In this document: in pieces, positions 1 through 9,152 of the stretch
Position numbering within the stretch: position 1 is the first letter of the stretch
Layout of the letters: each line of letters opens with the position of its first letter
Assembly (NCBI GenBank): GCA_902546975.1
Contig: CACCLU010000002.1
Coordinates: forward strand, 186,001-250,000
Origin: an uncultured Alphaproteobacteria bacterium
GTDB lineage: Bacteria; Pseudomonadota; Alphaproteobacteria; HIMB59
Direction: 5' to 3'
DNA: 64,000 nt
Program-made: the position numbers and the translations under genes
Notes under the pieces: generated by a model
The model's input: only the letters and a program-made list of their open reading frames with translations
Databases searched by the model: none
Told to the model about the DNA's origin: nothing

Positions 1-1616
1 CTTTTTAAATGTTCAATTCTATCAAAACCCTCTGTTATTGCTTGACGGATATCTTTAGTTGTTACATCATTTTGTAAGTCGATAAATGATTTAGTCCATA
101 ATGATTTCTTTTGTGGAGAGACCTCCCACAATTTTTCAATATTGTATTTAGCGTTTGTATTTAATTCGAGTTTTACATCTAATTTTTTTATTTTAAAGTT
201 TTTCAATTTATCATTTATGTCAGAATTTAAATGATCAAAATTAAATTGTCCTGAAGCAGAACCAAGAGTAATGGTGGGTTGAAAAGGTTTTGATGGCTTG
301 TAAGTTAAATCTTTTTCATCCCAATCTAATAAACCCTTTGATTGAGTGAACAGGTGAACATCTGGATTTATTCCACCTGACAAACATAATTGGTCACATT
401 TAATTTCATTTAAAGCACCAGAACTATCCTCAATAAGAATTTTTTCAATTTTTTTACTTCCAAATGCTCCTTTTATTTGTGAATTTGTATAGAGAGGAAC
501 ATCATTCTTTCTTATCAAATCAAACAAATTTGGTTCAATTTTTTCTCCAGATCGCGAGTCGATATATGCTTTTGGTTTTAAACCAGCTTTTATAAGACTA
601 TAAACCAAGCTATTTGAATTCGAATTATTACTGAAAATAACTGGCTCTTTAGAGGGTGCTATCCCATATCGGCAAATATATTTTTCAAATGAGGAGCTGA
701 GCATTATGCCTGGGAGATCATTATTTTGAAAAGATAAAAATCTTTCAATGTGTCCATTACATAATATTGTGTGATCTGTTCGTATCTTATGTAAAGTGCT
801 ATTAACTTTTCCTTCTATCGGTTTAGAGCCAACAAATCTATCTTCAATGGCTATAAGATGATTTATGTAATTATAAGTTGTAACAAGTGTGTTCTTTAAA
901 ATCTTTACATTCTTGGATTCTTCTATTTCTTGTATAGTTTCTTTTAACCAATCTTTAGGCTCTTTATTATCTATTAATGAAATTTTGTTTGAATTATTGA
1001 TAATGCCACCAAGTTGCTCTTCAAATTCAATTAATAACACATCATAATTTGAGTTGATGAAAGATTTAGCTGCTAGAAGTCCATTTAATCCTCCCCCTAT
1101 AATTGTAACATCGACGTTGTGATGGATATGATTGCTTATGCCTTTGAAATCTTTGGGAGGTTTACCCAATCCAGCGGCTCTTCTAATAAGTGGTTCATAC
1201 AAATTTTTCCAAAATTTCTTATGCGGCCCCATGAATGTTTTATAGTAAAAACCAGCACTAAAAATTGGAGAAAATAAGTTATTGATACTTCCAAAATCGT
1301 TTTCAAGAGAAGGCCATCTGTTTTGACTTTCAATTTCCATACCTTCATAAATTTTTTTTATAGTTGCTCTTGTGTTTGGTTCGGAGTATTCACTAATTAT
1401 TTGGACTAGAGCGTTTGGTTCTTCTATACCACATGTATAAATTCCTCTTGGCCTATGGTACTTAAAACTTCTTCCGACAAGGTTAATATTATTTCTTAAT
1501 AGAGCTGAGGCTATAGTATCACCTTTGTAACCAAAATATTTGACCCCATCAAACTTGAAGCTAATTTTTTGATGAAACTGAATAAATTGATTTTCTTTTA
1601 AATTTATAGATTTCAT
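1..1616 (-). CDS. soxA: Sarcosine oxidase alpha subunit, partial (3' end outside window)
   Basis: Large subunit of heterotetrameric sarcosine oxidase, which demethylates sarcosine to glycine and passes the one-carbon unit to tetrahydrofolate. The reverse strand reads open from the ATG at 1614-1616 to the window edge, about 538 codons of a family length near 950-1000. The missing part would hold the C-terminal folate-binding (GcvT-like) domain. Visible parts are an N-terminal ferredoxin-like domain with the motif KYHRPRG and, near residue 170, a dinucleotide-binding fold (VTIIGGGLNG). The start overlaps the soxD stop as ATGA, so the two are translationally coupled. No frameshift is seen. soxG would be expected downstream, outside the window. 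Confidence 0.93.
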   Translation of the reverse strand, partial: MKSINLKENQFIQFHQKISFKFDGVKYFGYKGDTIASALLRNNINLVGRSFKYHRPRGIYTCGIEEPNALVQIISEYSEPNTRATIKKIYEGMEIESQNRWPSLENDFGSINNLFSPIFSAGFYYKTFMGPHKKFWKNLYEPLIRRAAGLGKPPKDFKGISNHIHHNVDVTIIGGGLNGLLAAKSFINSNYDVLLIEFEEQLGGIINNSNKISLIDNKEPKDWLKETIQEIEESKNVKILKNTLVTTYNYINHLIAIEDRFVGSKPIEGKVNSTLHKIRTDHTILCNGHIERFLSFQNNDLPGIMLSSSFEKYICRYGIAPSKEPVIFSNNSNSNSLVYSLIKAGLKPKAYIDSRSGEKIEPNLFDLIRKNDVPLYTNSQIKGAFGSKKIEKILIEDSSGALNEIKCDQLCLSGGINPDVHLFTQSKGLLDWDEKDLTYKPSKPFQPTITLGSASGQFNFDHLNSDINDKLKNFKIKKLDVKLELNTNAKYNIEKLWEVSPQKKSLWTKSFIDLQNDVTTKDIRQAITEGFDRIEHLK

Positions 1617-1963
1617 TTCTCAACCGTAAAATTACCTGAACCAACTTCAGGTTCCCCAGATGGCGTTTTAACAACACTTTTGAAATTATTTAAATTTGGT
1701 TTTTTTTCATCGAGCTTGTAGGTCACCAAAATTTTATCAGTAGATGTATCTCTAACACAATTAAACCATTTTCGACAACCATGTGTGTGAACCCAGCGCT
1801 CATAAAACAAACCTTTTGGATTTGCTCTTATAAAGACATATTCTCCCCACTCACGATCACCAATTTCTTTTGATCCATCGGGTCTTTTTACATGCGCCTC
1901 TCCTCCATTTGAAAATTCCGATTGATCTCGTGGGCCGCAATAAGGGCAATTAATTATGAGCAT
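1613..1963 (-). CDS. soxD: Sarcosine oxidase delta subunit
   Basis: Small zinc-binding subunit of heterotetrameric sarcosine oxidase, 116 residues. The zinc ligands known from the solved enzyme (two Cys near the N-terminus, then His and Cys) are all present as Cys6, Cys9, His59 and Cys63, in CPYCGPR and HTHGC. It sits between soxB (5 nt away) and soxA (4 nt overlap), the usual B-D-A order. The rest of the family pattern, including GEAHVKRP and WGEYVF, is also intact. Confidence 0.95.
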   Translation of the reverse strand: MLIINCPYCGPRDQSEFSNGGEAHVKRPDGSKEIGDREWGEYVFIRANPKGLFYERWVHTHGCRKWFNCVRDTSTDKILVTYKLDEKKPNLNNFKSVVKTPSGEPEVGSGNFTVEK

Positions 1964-1968
1964 ATTAA

Positions 1969-3219
1969 TTAATGTGCTACGGCTGCAGCACCGTGTTCGT
2001 CGACTAATCTTCCACTTGCAAATCTATCAAGATTAAAAGCACTATTAATTTGATGAGGTTCATTTTTTGCAATGGTATGTGCAAAAACATTTGCACTTCC
2101 AGGAGTAGCTTTAAAACCACCTGTTCCCCAGCCACAATTAAAAAATAAACCATCAATGTCACATTTACTAATAATAGGACTAGCATCTGGGCAGATATCA
2201 ACAATACCGCCCCATTGACGAAGCATTTTCATTTTGCCAAATACTGGATAAAGCTCGACCATAGCTCTTATAGTATCTTCAATAATATTAAAACCACCTC
2301 TTTGAGTGAAAGAATTATAACTATCAGTTCCTGCTCCAATAACTAATTCACCTTTATCAGATTGACTGACATAAGCATGAACTGCAGAAGACATTACCAC
2401 GGTATCAATAATGGGTTTGATTGGTTCAGAAACAAGAGCCTGAAGTGGCTTACTTTGTAAAGGCAATCTGATACCTGCACTCTCTGCTAAAACACCAGTA
2501 TGCCCTGAAGCAACAACTCCAATTTTATTCGCCCTTAAAAAACCCTTGGAAGTTTCGACACCTTCTATTGTTCCATTTTTAGTCCTAATTTGATGTGCCT
2601 CACAATTTTGAATTATATCAACACCCATCTCATCAGCACGCATTGCAAAACCCCATGCTATTGCATCGTGTCTTGCTACACCACCACGAGGTTGGTAAGA
2701 CGCACCTAGTACTGGATATCGAAGATTGTCAGTGTTCATGATAGGAACCTTTTTTTGAATTTCTTCTTTAGATAACCAAAATGAGTCAATACCATTTAAA
2801 TTATTCGCGCTCACTCTTCTTTTAATTTCTTTTATATCATGTTCGTTGTGGGCTAAATTCATTACCCCTCTTTGACTAAACATCACATTGTAATTGAGTT
2901 CACTTGATAGGTTTTCCCATAACTTCAAAGAGTGTTCGTACAAATGAGCACTATCATCCCATAAATAATTTGATCTTATAATAGTGGTATTTCTTCCTGT
3001 GTTACCTCCACCAAGCCAACCCTTTTCGATTACAGCAATATTTTTTAATCCATGTTCTTTTGCTAAGTAATATGCAGTTCCTAGTCCATGACCCCCACCA
3101 CCAATTATTATGACATCATAAAACTCTCTAGGTTCGGGGCTTCTCCACATTTTTGGCCACTCTTTATGGCCAGATAGTGCATTTTTAGCAAGGCTAAATA
3201 TTGAGTATTTTTTCTTCAC
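1969..3219 (-). CDS. soxB: Sarcosine oxidase beta subunit
   Basis: FAD/FMN-dependent beta subunit (416 residues, normal length) that oxidises the N-methyl group of sarcosine. The N-terminal Rossmann FAD motif reads [16 protein letters not shown] at about residues 38-53. The motif GGVARHD places His184 where the enzyme carries covalent FMN. The C-terminal part contains [15 protein letters not shown], typical of the DAO-like fold. It heads the soxBDA run and follows a 2-oxoglutarate oxygenase gene by 28 nt on the same strand, so all four may be co-transcribed. Together these genes would feed sarcosine carbon from betaine or choline degradation into glycine and the folate pool. Confidence 0.95.
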   Translation of the reverse strand: MKKKYSIFSLAKNALSGHKEWPKMWRSPEPREFYDVIIIGGGGHGLGTAYYLAKEHGLKNIAVIEKGWLGGGNTGRNTTIIRSNYLWDDSAHLYEHSLKLWENLSSELNYNVMFSQRGVMNLAHNEHDIKEIKRRVSANNLNGIDSFWLSKEEIQKKVPIMNTDNLRYPVLGASYQPRGGVARHDAIAWGFAMRADEMGVDIIQNCEAHQIRTKNGTIEGVETSKGFLRANKIGVVASGHTGVLAESAGIRLPLQSKPLQALVSEPIKPIIDTVVMSSAVHAYVSQSDKGELVIGAGTDSYNSFTQRGGFNIIEDTIRAMVELYPVFGKMKMLRQWGGIVDICPDASPIISKCDIDGLFFNCGWGTGGFKATPGSANVFAHTIAKNEPHQINSAFNLDRFASGRLVDEHGAAAVAH

Positions 3220-3247
3220 AACAGCAAATTAGCAAAAAATAAAATAA

Positions 3248-4078
3248 TCAGCTAGTTATTTTCAGGGGCGAATTGTCGTTAATTTTTTTAAATATTTTTG
3301 GGAACTTCCATTGCAAATCGCAGTCTACATTTGGGGCTTGAGCTGAACTTTTTAAGTCGTTTTCACAAATAGTTCTAATTTCAAAGCTTATCCTCGTATT
3401 TTCAGACTTTTCTTTTGATGAGCTATGTAAGTGGGCACCTGAAAAACATAAAATTTCTCCTGGTTTTATAGTTACTGGAATTTTATTAATATTGCTGGGC
3501 AAGTCCTCTATTAATTGTGGTGCTGAGGGATAAGAAAAATCACCTTTTTTTCTATTGGCTAAATAAATGTTTAAGTCCCAAGTCGAAGTAGTGTTTTTAA
3601 CTGGAACATCAAAATAATCTGGATAAAAAATCATAGTATTTTTTTCCTCAACATTGCTGACTGGTGCCCACCAATTAATTTGTTGATACAAATTTGTGCC
3701 CCAAGTATCACGATGAATATTTATTCTAGATGCTTCTCTGTAAGGTAAGTTATTTTCTGCTGGTGCTACTCTTACCACAAATCGATCCCAAAAAGTTTCA
3801 CCTTTATTGTATCCAATTTCAAATAAAAATTTTGAAAATAGTTTTCTGAAATCTTCATGGTTTTTTAATTTTGATACAATATCCTTACTTATATCCTCAG
3901 AATTTTTTAAATAATGTATTTTTTCTATTTCACCTTGATAAATATTTTGAATTTTATTTTTAATTTGGGTTATTAAATCATTTGAAGTTTTTGATTTTTG
4001 AAATACAAAAACTTTTCCACTAAAAATATCTTTTTTAAATTCTTGAAGATTTGAAATTTTTTCTATTGGTATAAACAT
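3248..4078 (-). CDS. PhyH-like Fe(II)/2-oxoglutarate oxygenase, substrate unknown
   Basis: A 276-residue protein with the facial triad expected of Fe(II)/2-oxoglutarate oxygenases: His122 and Asp124 in INIHRDTWG, then His216 or His218 in FSGAHLHSS, and the 2-oxoglutarate-binding Arg229 in NTRISFE. No signal peptide is seen, so it is cytoplasmic. Its stop is flush with the phosphofructokinase start upstream and it lies 28 nt before soxB, so it probably belongs to the same transcript. A role in N-methyl compound or osmolyte oxidation is possible from context but not shown. The family also includes ectoine hydroxylase and phytanoyl-CoA dioxygenase. I am confident of the fold, not the substrate. 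Confidence 0.72.
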   Translation of the reverse strand: MFIPIEKISNLQEFKKDIFSGKVFVFQKSKTSNDLITQIKNKIQNIYQGEIEKIHYLKNSEDISKDIVSKLKNHEDFRKLFSKFLFEIGYNKGETFWDRFVVRVAPAENNLPYREASRINIHRDTWGTNLYQQINWWAPVSNVEEKNTMIFYPDYFDVPVKNTTSTWDLNIYLANRKKGDFSYPSAPQLIEDLPSNINKIPVTIKPGEILCFSGAHLHSSSKEKSENTRISFEIRTICENDLKSSAQAPNVDCDLQWKFPKIFKKINDNSPLKITS

Positions 4079-5161
4079 TCACTTTATATCACCAACATAT
4101 ACCCCAAGTGCTAAAGCAGTTTCAATTAGAGGATCGGTTCTATCTACAACTTTATAAGTAGATATTCCTTCACTAATTGGAACATCAACAACTTTCCTAT
4201 CTCTCCAGGCAACCATTCTTCCATATTTTCCTTTTGCTATTAAATCAACAGCATAAACTCCAAAAGCACTAGCTAAAATTCTATCACGTGGAGTAGGAGG
4301 CGCACCTCGTTGAACATGCCCCAAAGAAGTGACCCTACACTCTATATCAGTACTTTTCATTATTTCCTCTGAAAGATAATTACCTATTCCGCCTAATCTT
4401 TTTTGACCATCAGCGTATTCAACAGTATAACTTTTTCCGTTTTCTGTTTTTACTGCCTCTGCTACTACAATCAGCGAATGAACTATTCCTCTATTTTTCA
4501 TTTCAGTGAGTTTATTGACAATTCCTTTGATAGAGTAATTTAATTCAGGAATTAGGATTACATCTGCTCCACCTGCAATGCCTGCGTTAATAGCTATGTG
4601 TCCTGCATCTCTACCCATTACTTCTAAAATCATCGTTCTTTGATGACTTGCAGCAGTTGTTTGTAAGTTATCCAGTGCTTGGGTAGCAACATTTACAGCT
4701 GTATTAAACCCTATGGAGCTTTCAGTGGCTCCCACATCATTGTCAATTGTTTTAGGTATGGCTACAATATTTAAGTCACCTCTTTTTGCAATTTCAGTTA
4801 ATATCGACATGCTTCCATCTCCGCCTATAACAATGAGCCCATCAAGATCTAATTCTTTGTAACCATCAATAATGTCTTGGGATCTATCTTTGTATTTACC
4901 ATCTGGCATGGGAAATTTAAAAGGATTACCTTTGCTCGTTGTTCCCAAAAATGTCCCACCTTGTCTTAGAAGAGAACCACTAAAAGTTTGATAGTCTAAT
5001 GGAACATAAGCTACTGGTCTTTGCATTAAACCAACAGTGCCATCACGAATACCCATAACTTCCATCTGATATGTATTTTTAGCTCTAAAAAATATCGATC
5101 TAACTGCCGCGTTTAAACCACCACAGTCTCCACCACTAGTAAGAATTCCGATTTTTTTCAT
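4079..5161 (-). CDS. pfkA: 6-phosphofructokinase (Gly/Lys active-site type)
   Basis: PfkA-family enzyme of 360 residues that phosphorylates fructose 6-phosphate to fructose 1,6-bisphosphate. Family motifs are GGDCGGLN (residues 10-17), GGDGS (113-117), PKTIDND (136-142) and MGRDAGH (182-188). The Gly of GGDGS (Gly116) is typical of ATP users, while the Lys of PKTIDND (Lys137) is typical of pyrophosphate users. Mixed Gly/Lys enzymes exist and those tested are mostly ATP-dependent, so the phosphoryl donor cannot be fixed here. It lies flush between the ROK kinase and the oxygenase genes. Kinase plus PFK would take free fructose into lower glycolysis. Confidence 0.93.
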   Translation of the reverse strand: MKKIGILTSGGDCGGLNAAVRSIFFRAKNTYQMEVMGIRDGTVGLMQRPVAYVPLDYQTFSGSLLRQGGTFLGTTSKGNPFKFPMPDGKYKDRSQDIIDGYKELDLDGLIVIGGDGSMSILTEIAKRGDLNIVAIPKTIDNDVGATESSIGFNTAVNVATQALDNLQTTAASHQRTMILEVMGRDAGHIAINAGIAGGADVILIPELNYSIKGIVNKLTEMKNRGIVHSLIVVAEAVKTENGKSYTVEYADGQKRLGGIGNYLSEEIMKSTDIECRVTSLGHVQRGAPPTPRDRILASAFGVYAVDLIAKGKYGRMVAWRDRKVVDVPISEGISTYKVVDRTDPLIETALALGVYVGDIK

Positions 5162-6085
5162 TTAAAATTTATCTGAGTCCCACAACCACGCTGCCCCTCT
5201 AACACCGCTGGAGTCACCGTGAGTATTACGTAAGATCTTATTTCTTATCTTATCACTAAATGTGTATTTAGGAAGTAATTTAGGTATATTGTCATAAAGT
5301 CTACCAACGTTTGACATACCTCCACCAAAAACTATTACCTCAGGGTCAACGATACCGATCATTACAGATATTAATCTGGCAAAACGATCTTCATATAATT
5401 CAAATTCTTTTTTTGCTCTTTCATCTCCATTTGCTTCTAAAGCAACTATTTCTCTTGTTCTTAAACTGGTGCCATATTTCTCGTTAAATAATTTTGTAAA
5501 ACCTATTCCTGATATAAATTGCTCAGCACATAAGGGTCTTTTGCAATTACCTACATTACATTGGACATTAGAATTAATTTCCTCCTCAGTAGGATAGGGT
5601 AATGGTTGATGTCCCCAATCTCCTGCAATTTGGTTAACGCCCTCAATGACTTTCTTTTCATAAACAAATGATCCGCCAAAACCAGATCCAATAATTACAC
5701 CCCAAACTGATTTATAATTTGCCCCAGAGCCATCGATAGCTTCAGATAATGCAAAACAGTTAGCATCATTCATGATTCGAATTTCTCTATTTAAACTTTT
5801 TTCTAAGTCTTTATGAAATGGTTTGTCATTAATCCATATACAATTAGCATTATTTACTAAGCCAGTTTCATATGAAGAAAATCCTGGTATGCAAACCCCT
5901 ACAGAATTTTGTTGACCTGTAAATTTATCAAATTCTGAAACTAAAGATTTTACAGTATTTAAACCACTTTCGTAATTTTTTTCATAAGTAGATCTTTTTC
6001 TCAGAATTTCTTTACCATTTGAGTCTATTAAAATGCCCTCAATTTTGGTACCACCGTAATCAATGCCTATTTTAAAATCACTCAT
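5162..6085 (-). CDS. ROK-family sugar kinase, probably fructokinase
   Basis: Cytoplasmic sugar kinase of the ROK family, 307 residues. The phosphate loop reads GIDYGGTKIEG (residues 7-17), the catalytic Asp is in MNDANCFA (Asp107), and a second glycine-rich stretch GSGFGGS follows. The ROK zinc site is recognisable as GHQ (His159) plus Cys176, Cys181 and Cys186, although the Cys spacing is looser than the usual CxCGxxGC. It resembles Mak-type fructokinases, and the flush downstream phosphofructokinase supports fructose. Glucose, mannose or N-acetyl sugars remain possible. It is the first gene of the leftward operon and is divergent from the Gfo/Idh/MocA gene. Confidence 0.82.
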   Translation of the reverse strand: MSDFKIGIDYGGTKIEGILIDSNGKEILRKRSTYEKNYESGLNTVKSLVSEFDKFTGQQNSVGVCIPGFSSYETGLVNNANCIWINDKPFHKDLEKSLNREIRIMNDANCFALSEAIDGSGANYKSVWGVIIGSGFGGSFVYEKKVIEGVNQIAGDWGHQPLPYPTEEEINSNVQCNVGNCKRPLCAEQFISGIGFTKLFNEKYGTSLRTREIVALEANGDERAKKEFELYEDRFARLISVMIGIVDPEVIVFGGGMSNVGRLYDNIPKLLPKYTFSDKIRNKILRNTHGDSSGVRGAAWLWDSDKF

Positions 6086-6110
6086 TTTTAAATAGATACC
6101 ATAAGTTATA

Positions 6111-6145
6111 AAATATATGTATGAAATCTTTTAAATATATGTATG
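6111..6145. repeat. Tandem 13-bp direct repeat in divergent promoter region
   Basis: AAATATATGTATG occurs exactly at 6111-6123 and again at 6133-6145, spaced 22 bp start to start (about two helical turns). It lies in the 92-bp gap between the divergent ROK kinase and Gfo/Idh/MocA genes. The helical spacing fits a pair of binding sites for one regulator, but low sequence complexity weakens the case. Confidence 0.4.
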
Positions 6146-6177
6146 GATTGTAGTCAAATAGGTTTAAATTTTTTTTT

Positions 6178-7185
6178 ATGAAAAAAAGAATTATTAATTG
6201 GGGCATATTAAGCACTGCTAAAATTGGTTGGGAGCACGTAATACCTGCAATAAAAAAATCTAAAAATAGTCAGGTTATTGCACTCGCTAGTAGAAATTTA
6301 TCCAGAGCAACGGTTCTAACAAAAAAATTTAAAATACCAAAAAGTTATGGTTCTTATAAAGAGTTATATAAAGATAAAGATGTAGATGTAATTTATAACC
6401 CTCTTCCTAACCACTTACATATAAAATCAAGTATTGAGGCCTGTAAAAATAAAAAAAATCTCCTATTAGAGAAACCATTATCTTTAAAATCAAAAGATAT
6501 AGATCCATTAATAAAAATTGCCTCACAAAATAAAGTTATTGTTAAAGAAGCATTTATGGTCAGGCATCATCCTCAATGGCGTTGGGTTAAAGAATATATA
6601 AAATCAGGTAAGATCGGATCAATATCAAGTATATCAACAGTGTTTTCATACGATAATAAAAATCCAAAAAATATCAGAAATATAAAAAAATTTGGTGGAG
6701 GGGCCATCTATGACATTGGATGTTATCCGACTGTCATATCAAGATTTCTATTAGATAAAGAACCAAAAAGAGTTATTGCAACTACTAAAAATGATAAAAA
6801 ATTTAAAACAGATATTTTATCATCCGCATTGTTAGATTTTGGAGATACTTTCTCAACCTTTACAGTTGCTACACAAAGCACATATTCACAACAAGTAGTA
6901 ATTCTTGGCACAAAAAAAACAGTTGTTATTGAAAATCCTTTCAATGCAATTGCGAATAAACCAACTACAGTTGTTATCTACAATGGAAAATCAATCTATC
7001 GAAAAGACAATACAATAAAAGTATTTCCAGCGGCTGATCAATATGAGCATCAAGTTACAAAATTTTCTAATGAGTTAATTTATAAAACTAAAATAGATTA
7101 TGGATTATTAGATGCAAAAAAAAATATGAAAGTATTAGATGCAATTTTTATGTCTATTAAGAAAAAAAAGTGGATTAAAATTTAA
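6178..7185 (+). CDS. Gfo/Idh/MocA family sugar dehydrogenase
   Basis: NAD(P)-dependent oxidoreductase of 335 residues. The N-terminal Rossmann part starts INWGILSTAKIG. The family Lys is in EKPLSL (Lys99), and GGGAIYDIGCYP (about residues 173-184) supplies the Asp and Tyr typical of the D-xylose dehydrogenase / dihydrodiol dehydrogenase branch. It would oxidise an aldose or cyclitol hydroxyl in the cytoplasm. The gene is divergent from the ROK kinase and convergent with the aldo-keto reductase, so it is probably monocistronic. It is very rich in Lys, Ile and Asn, as expected from the A+T content. The exact sugar cannot be told. Confidence 0.85.
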   Translation: MKKRIINWGILSTAKIGWEHVIPAIKKSKNSQVIALASRNLSRATVLTKKFKIPKSYGSYKELYKDKDVDVIYNPLPNHLHIKSSIEACKNKKNLLLEKPLSLKSKDIDPLIKIASQNKVIVKEAFMVRHHPQWRWVKEYIKSGKIGSISSISTVFSYDNKNPKNIRNIKKFGGGAIYDIGCYPTVISRFLLDKEPKRVIATTKNDKKFKTDILSSALLDFGDTFSTFTVATQSTYSQQVVILGTKKTVVIENPFNAIANKPTTVVIYNGKSIYRKDNTIKVFPAADQYEHQVTKFSNELIYKTKIDYGLLDAKKNMKVLDAIFMSIKKKKWIKI

Positions 7186-7218
7186 TTTATTAGTGAGATA
7201 ATAAAAAATTTAAATTAA

Positions 7219-8244
7219 TCAATGGGCACTAGAAGGAGCCCATATATTTATATCACCCTCTTTTGCCGCTTTATTTATTTCTTTAATTTCTTTTTTTGAA
7301 AATTTTAAATTATCAAGTGCAGCTAAGTTTTCTTTAAGCTGTTTTACGGTTCTAGCTCCAATTAAGGCAGAAGTTATTGCACGATTATTTAATACCCATG
7401 CTATAGCCATTTGGGATAGAGATTGATTTCTTCTTTTTGCAATTTTATTGAGTTCATTAATAATTTTAGTATTTTTTTTCGTTATTAAATCTTTGCTGAA
7501 AGAGCTATTTTCATTAACCCTTGAAACTTTGGGAATTCCTTTCAAATATTTATTAGATAAAAAACCTTGGGCTAGTGGAGAAAAGGCGATACAACCAACC
7601 CCTTTTTTTATTAGAGTTCTTGTTAAATCTTTTTCAATCCATCTATTGATTAATGAATAAGAGGGTTGATGAATTAATAATTTGATACCTTTGCTCTTTA
7701 AAATTGAAATCATTTTATTTGTCTTGTTGGAGGAGTAAGAAGAGACACCAATATACAGGGCCTTACCAGCTTTATAGATACTTTCTAAAGCATCAGCTGT
7801 TTCCTCAAGAGGTGTATTTGGATCAAAACGATGAGAATAAAATATATCTACATAATCCAGTTTCATCCTCTTTAAACTTTGATCGCAACTAGCAATTACA
7901 TGTTTTTTTGAACCCCATTCACCATAGGGTCCATCCCACATATCGTAACCTGCTTTAGACGATATAATTAACTCATCACGGTATTTTCCAAGTTCACTTT
8001 TCATGACTTTTCCAAAATTAGACTCAGCACTGCCATAAGGTGGTCCATAATTATTTGCTAAATCAAAATGAGTAATTCCTGCATCAAAAGACTCAAAAAG
8101 AATTTTTTTAGACTCTGAAGCCATTCCATTGCCACCAAAGTTATGCCATAACCCAATTGACAAGACAGGTAGTTTTAAACCACTATCACCACAGTTTCTA
8201 TAATGCATTTTTTTATAGCGATTTTTGTCTGAAATATATGGCAT
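7219..8244 (-). CDS. gpr: Aldo-keto reductase, YghZ/Gpr type
   Basis: A 341-residue NADPH-dependent reductase strongly resembling E. coli YghZ (L-glyceraldehyde 3-phosphate reductase), including the N-terminal MHYRNCGDSGLKLP and SIGLWHNFG. The catalytic tetrad is visible as Asp61, Tyr66 (DLANNYGPPYG), Lys97 (SSKAGYD) and His138 (FYSHR). It reduces toxic or by-product aldehydes and shifts L-glyceraldehyde 3-phosphate towards glycerol 3-phosphate. The stop of the upstream ribokinase is only 2 nt away, so the gene is translated in the rbsK/fucU operon. Another short aldehyde sugar could be the real substrate. Confidence 0.88.
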   Translation of the reverse strand: MPYISDKNRYKKMHYRNCGDSGLKLPVLSIGLWHNFGGNGMASESKKILFESFDAGITHFDLANNYGPPYGSAESNFGKVMKSELGKYRDELIISSKAGYDMWDGPYGEWGSKKHVIASCDQSLKRMKLDYVDIFYSHRFDPNTPLEETADALESIYKAGKALYIGVSSYSSNKTNKMISILKSKGIKLLIHQPSYSLINRWIEKDLTRTLIKKGVGCIAFSPLAQGFLSNKYLKGIPKVSRVNENSSFSKDLITKKNTKIINELNKIAKRRNQSLSQMAIAWVLNNRAITSALIGARTVKQLKENLAALDNLKFSKKEIKEINKAAKEGDINIWAPSSAH

Positions 8245-8246
8245 TT

Positions 8247-9152
8247 TTAAAGTAATTCCTCTTTGTATGGCATTGAATTTGCTGCTCCTTCCCTTGTAAC
8301 AGAAACACCTGCCACAAGATTAGCAAACTCAATAGCTTCTTTGTAGTTTTTATTTTGTGAGATTGCCACACTCAGAGCCCCATTAAAAGCATCTCCCGCA
8401 CCTGTTGTGTCAACTACTGGTTTTTTTAGATTTGAAGCAGGTACTATAAACTCCTCTTTATTGTTTTTAAAATAACAACCATTTTCTCCAAGTGTAATAA
8501 TTATATTCTTTATTCCTTTATCTAAAAAAAAATTTCCTGCTTTTTTACAGTCTTCCTCATTTTTAATTGATTGACCGAAATAAAAACTTGCTTCCGTTTC
8601 ATTGGGAGTAAAAAAATCAAAATATTGAAAGTTATCATCAGTTATTTCACTGGCGGGTGCTGGATTTAGAATTGTAGTACAATTAAAATTTTTCGCTTTT
8701 TTTAGAGCATAGAGTGTTACCTTTTTTGGTGTCTCTAACTGAGTTAAAAAAACATCAGAAGACTCAATTACATTTAACTTTGAGTCGATTAACTTTTCAT
8801 CGATTGTACCAGCAGCTCCTGGAACAACATTTATTGCATTTTGCCCAGTTTTTTCATTAATCAATATACCTGCAGCCCCAGTTGATTCATTTTCAGAGAT
8901 AACCAAACCATCATAATTTATCTTATCTCTTTCGTATAAAGAGATTGCAAGATCGGCATAGCTATCTTTACCTACTTTACTTATAAATGATACATTTCCT
9001 CCGGCTCTTGCTGCTGCTATTGCTTGGTTAGACCCTTTACCACCTGGCCCGATGATGTATTTTTTTCCTAATATGGTTTGACCTGGTATTGGAATATCAT
9101 TTGCAAAAAAACATAGATCCGCAACAAATATCCCAAATACACAAATACTCAC
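8247..9152 (-). CDS. rbsK: Ribokinase (PfkB family)
   Basis: PfkB-family kinase of 301 residues with the ribokinase pattern: GGKGSNQAIAAARAG (37-51) for sugar binding, NPAPA (163-167), and the anion hole/catalytic motif GAGDAFNG (251-258, Asp254). It would phosphorylate D-ribose, or a related pentose, at O5 in the cytoplasm. Its ATG overlaps the end of the fucU-like gene by 4 nt. A mutarotase next to a kinase fits uptake of a free sugar by a ribose-type ABC importer. Specificity for ribose is inferred from family resemblance. Confidence 0.9.
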   Translation of the reverse strand: MSICVFGIFVADLCFFANDIPIPGQTILGKKYIIGPGGKGSNQAIAAARAGGNVSFISKVGKDSYADLAISLYERDKINYDGLVISENESTGAAGILINEKTGQNAINVVPGAAGTIDEKLIDSKLNVIESSDVFLTQLETPKKVTLYALKKAKNFNCTTILNPAPASEITDDNFQYFDFFTPNETEASFYFGQSIKNEEDCKKAGNFFLDKGIKNIIITLGENGCYFKNNKEEFIVPASNLKKPVVDTTGAGDAFNGALSVAISQNKNYKEAIEFANLVAGVSVTREGAANSMPYKEELL

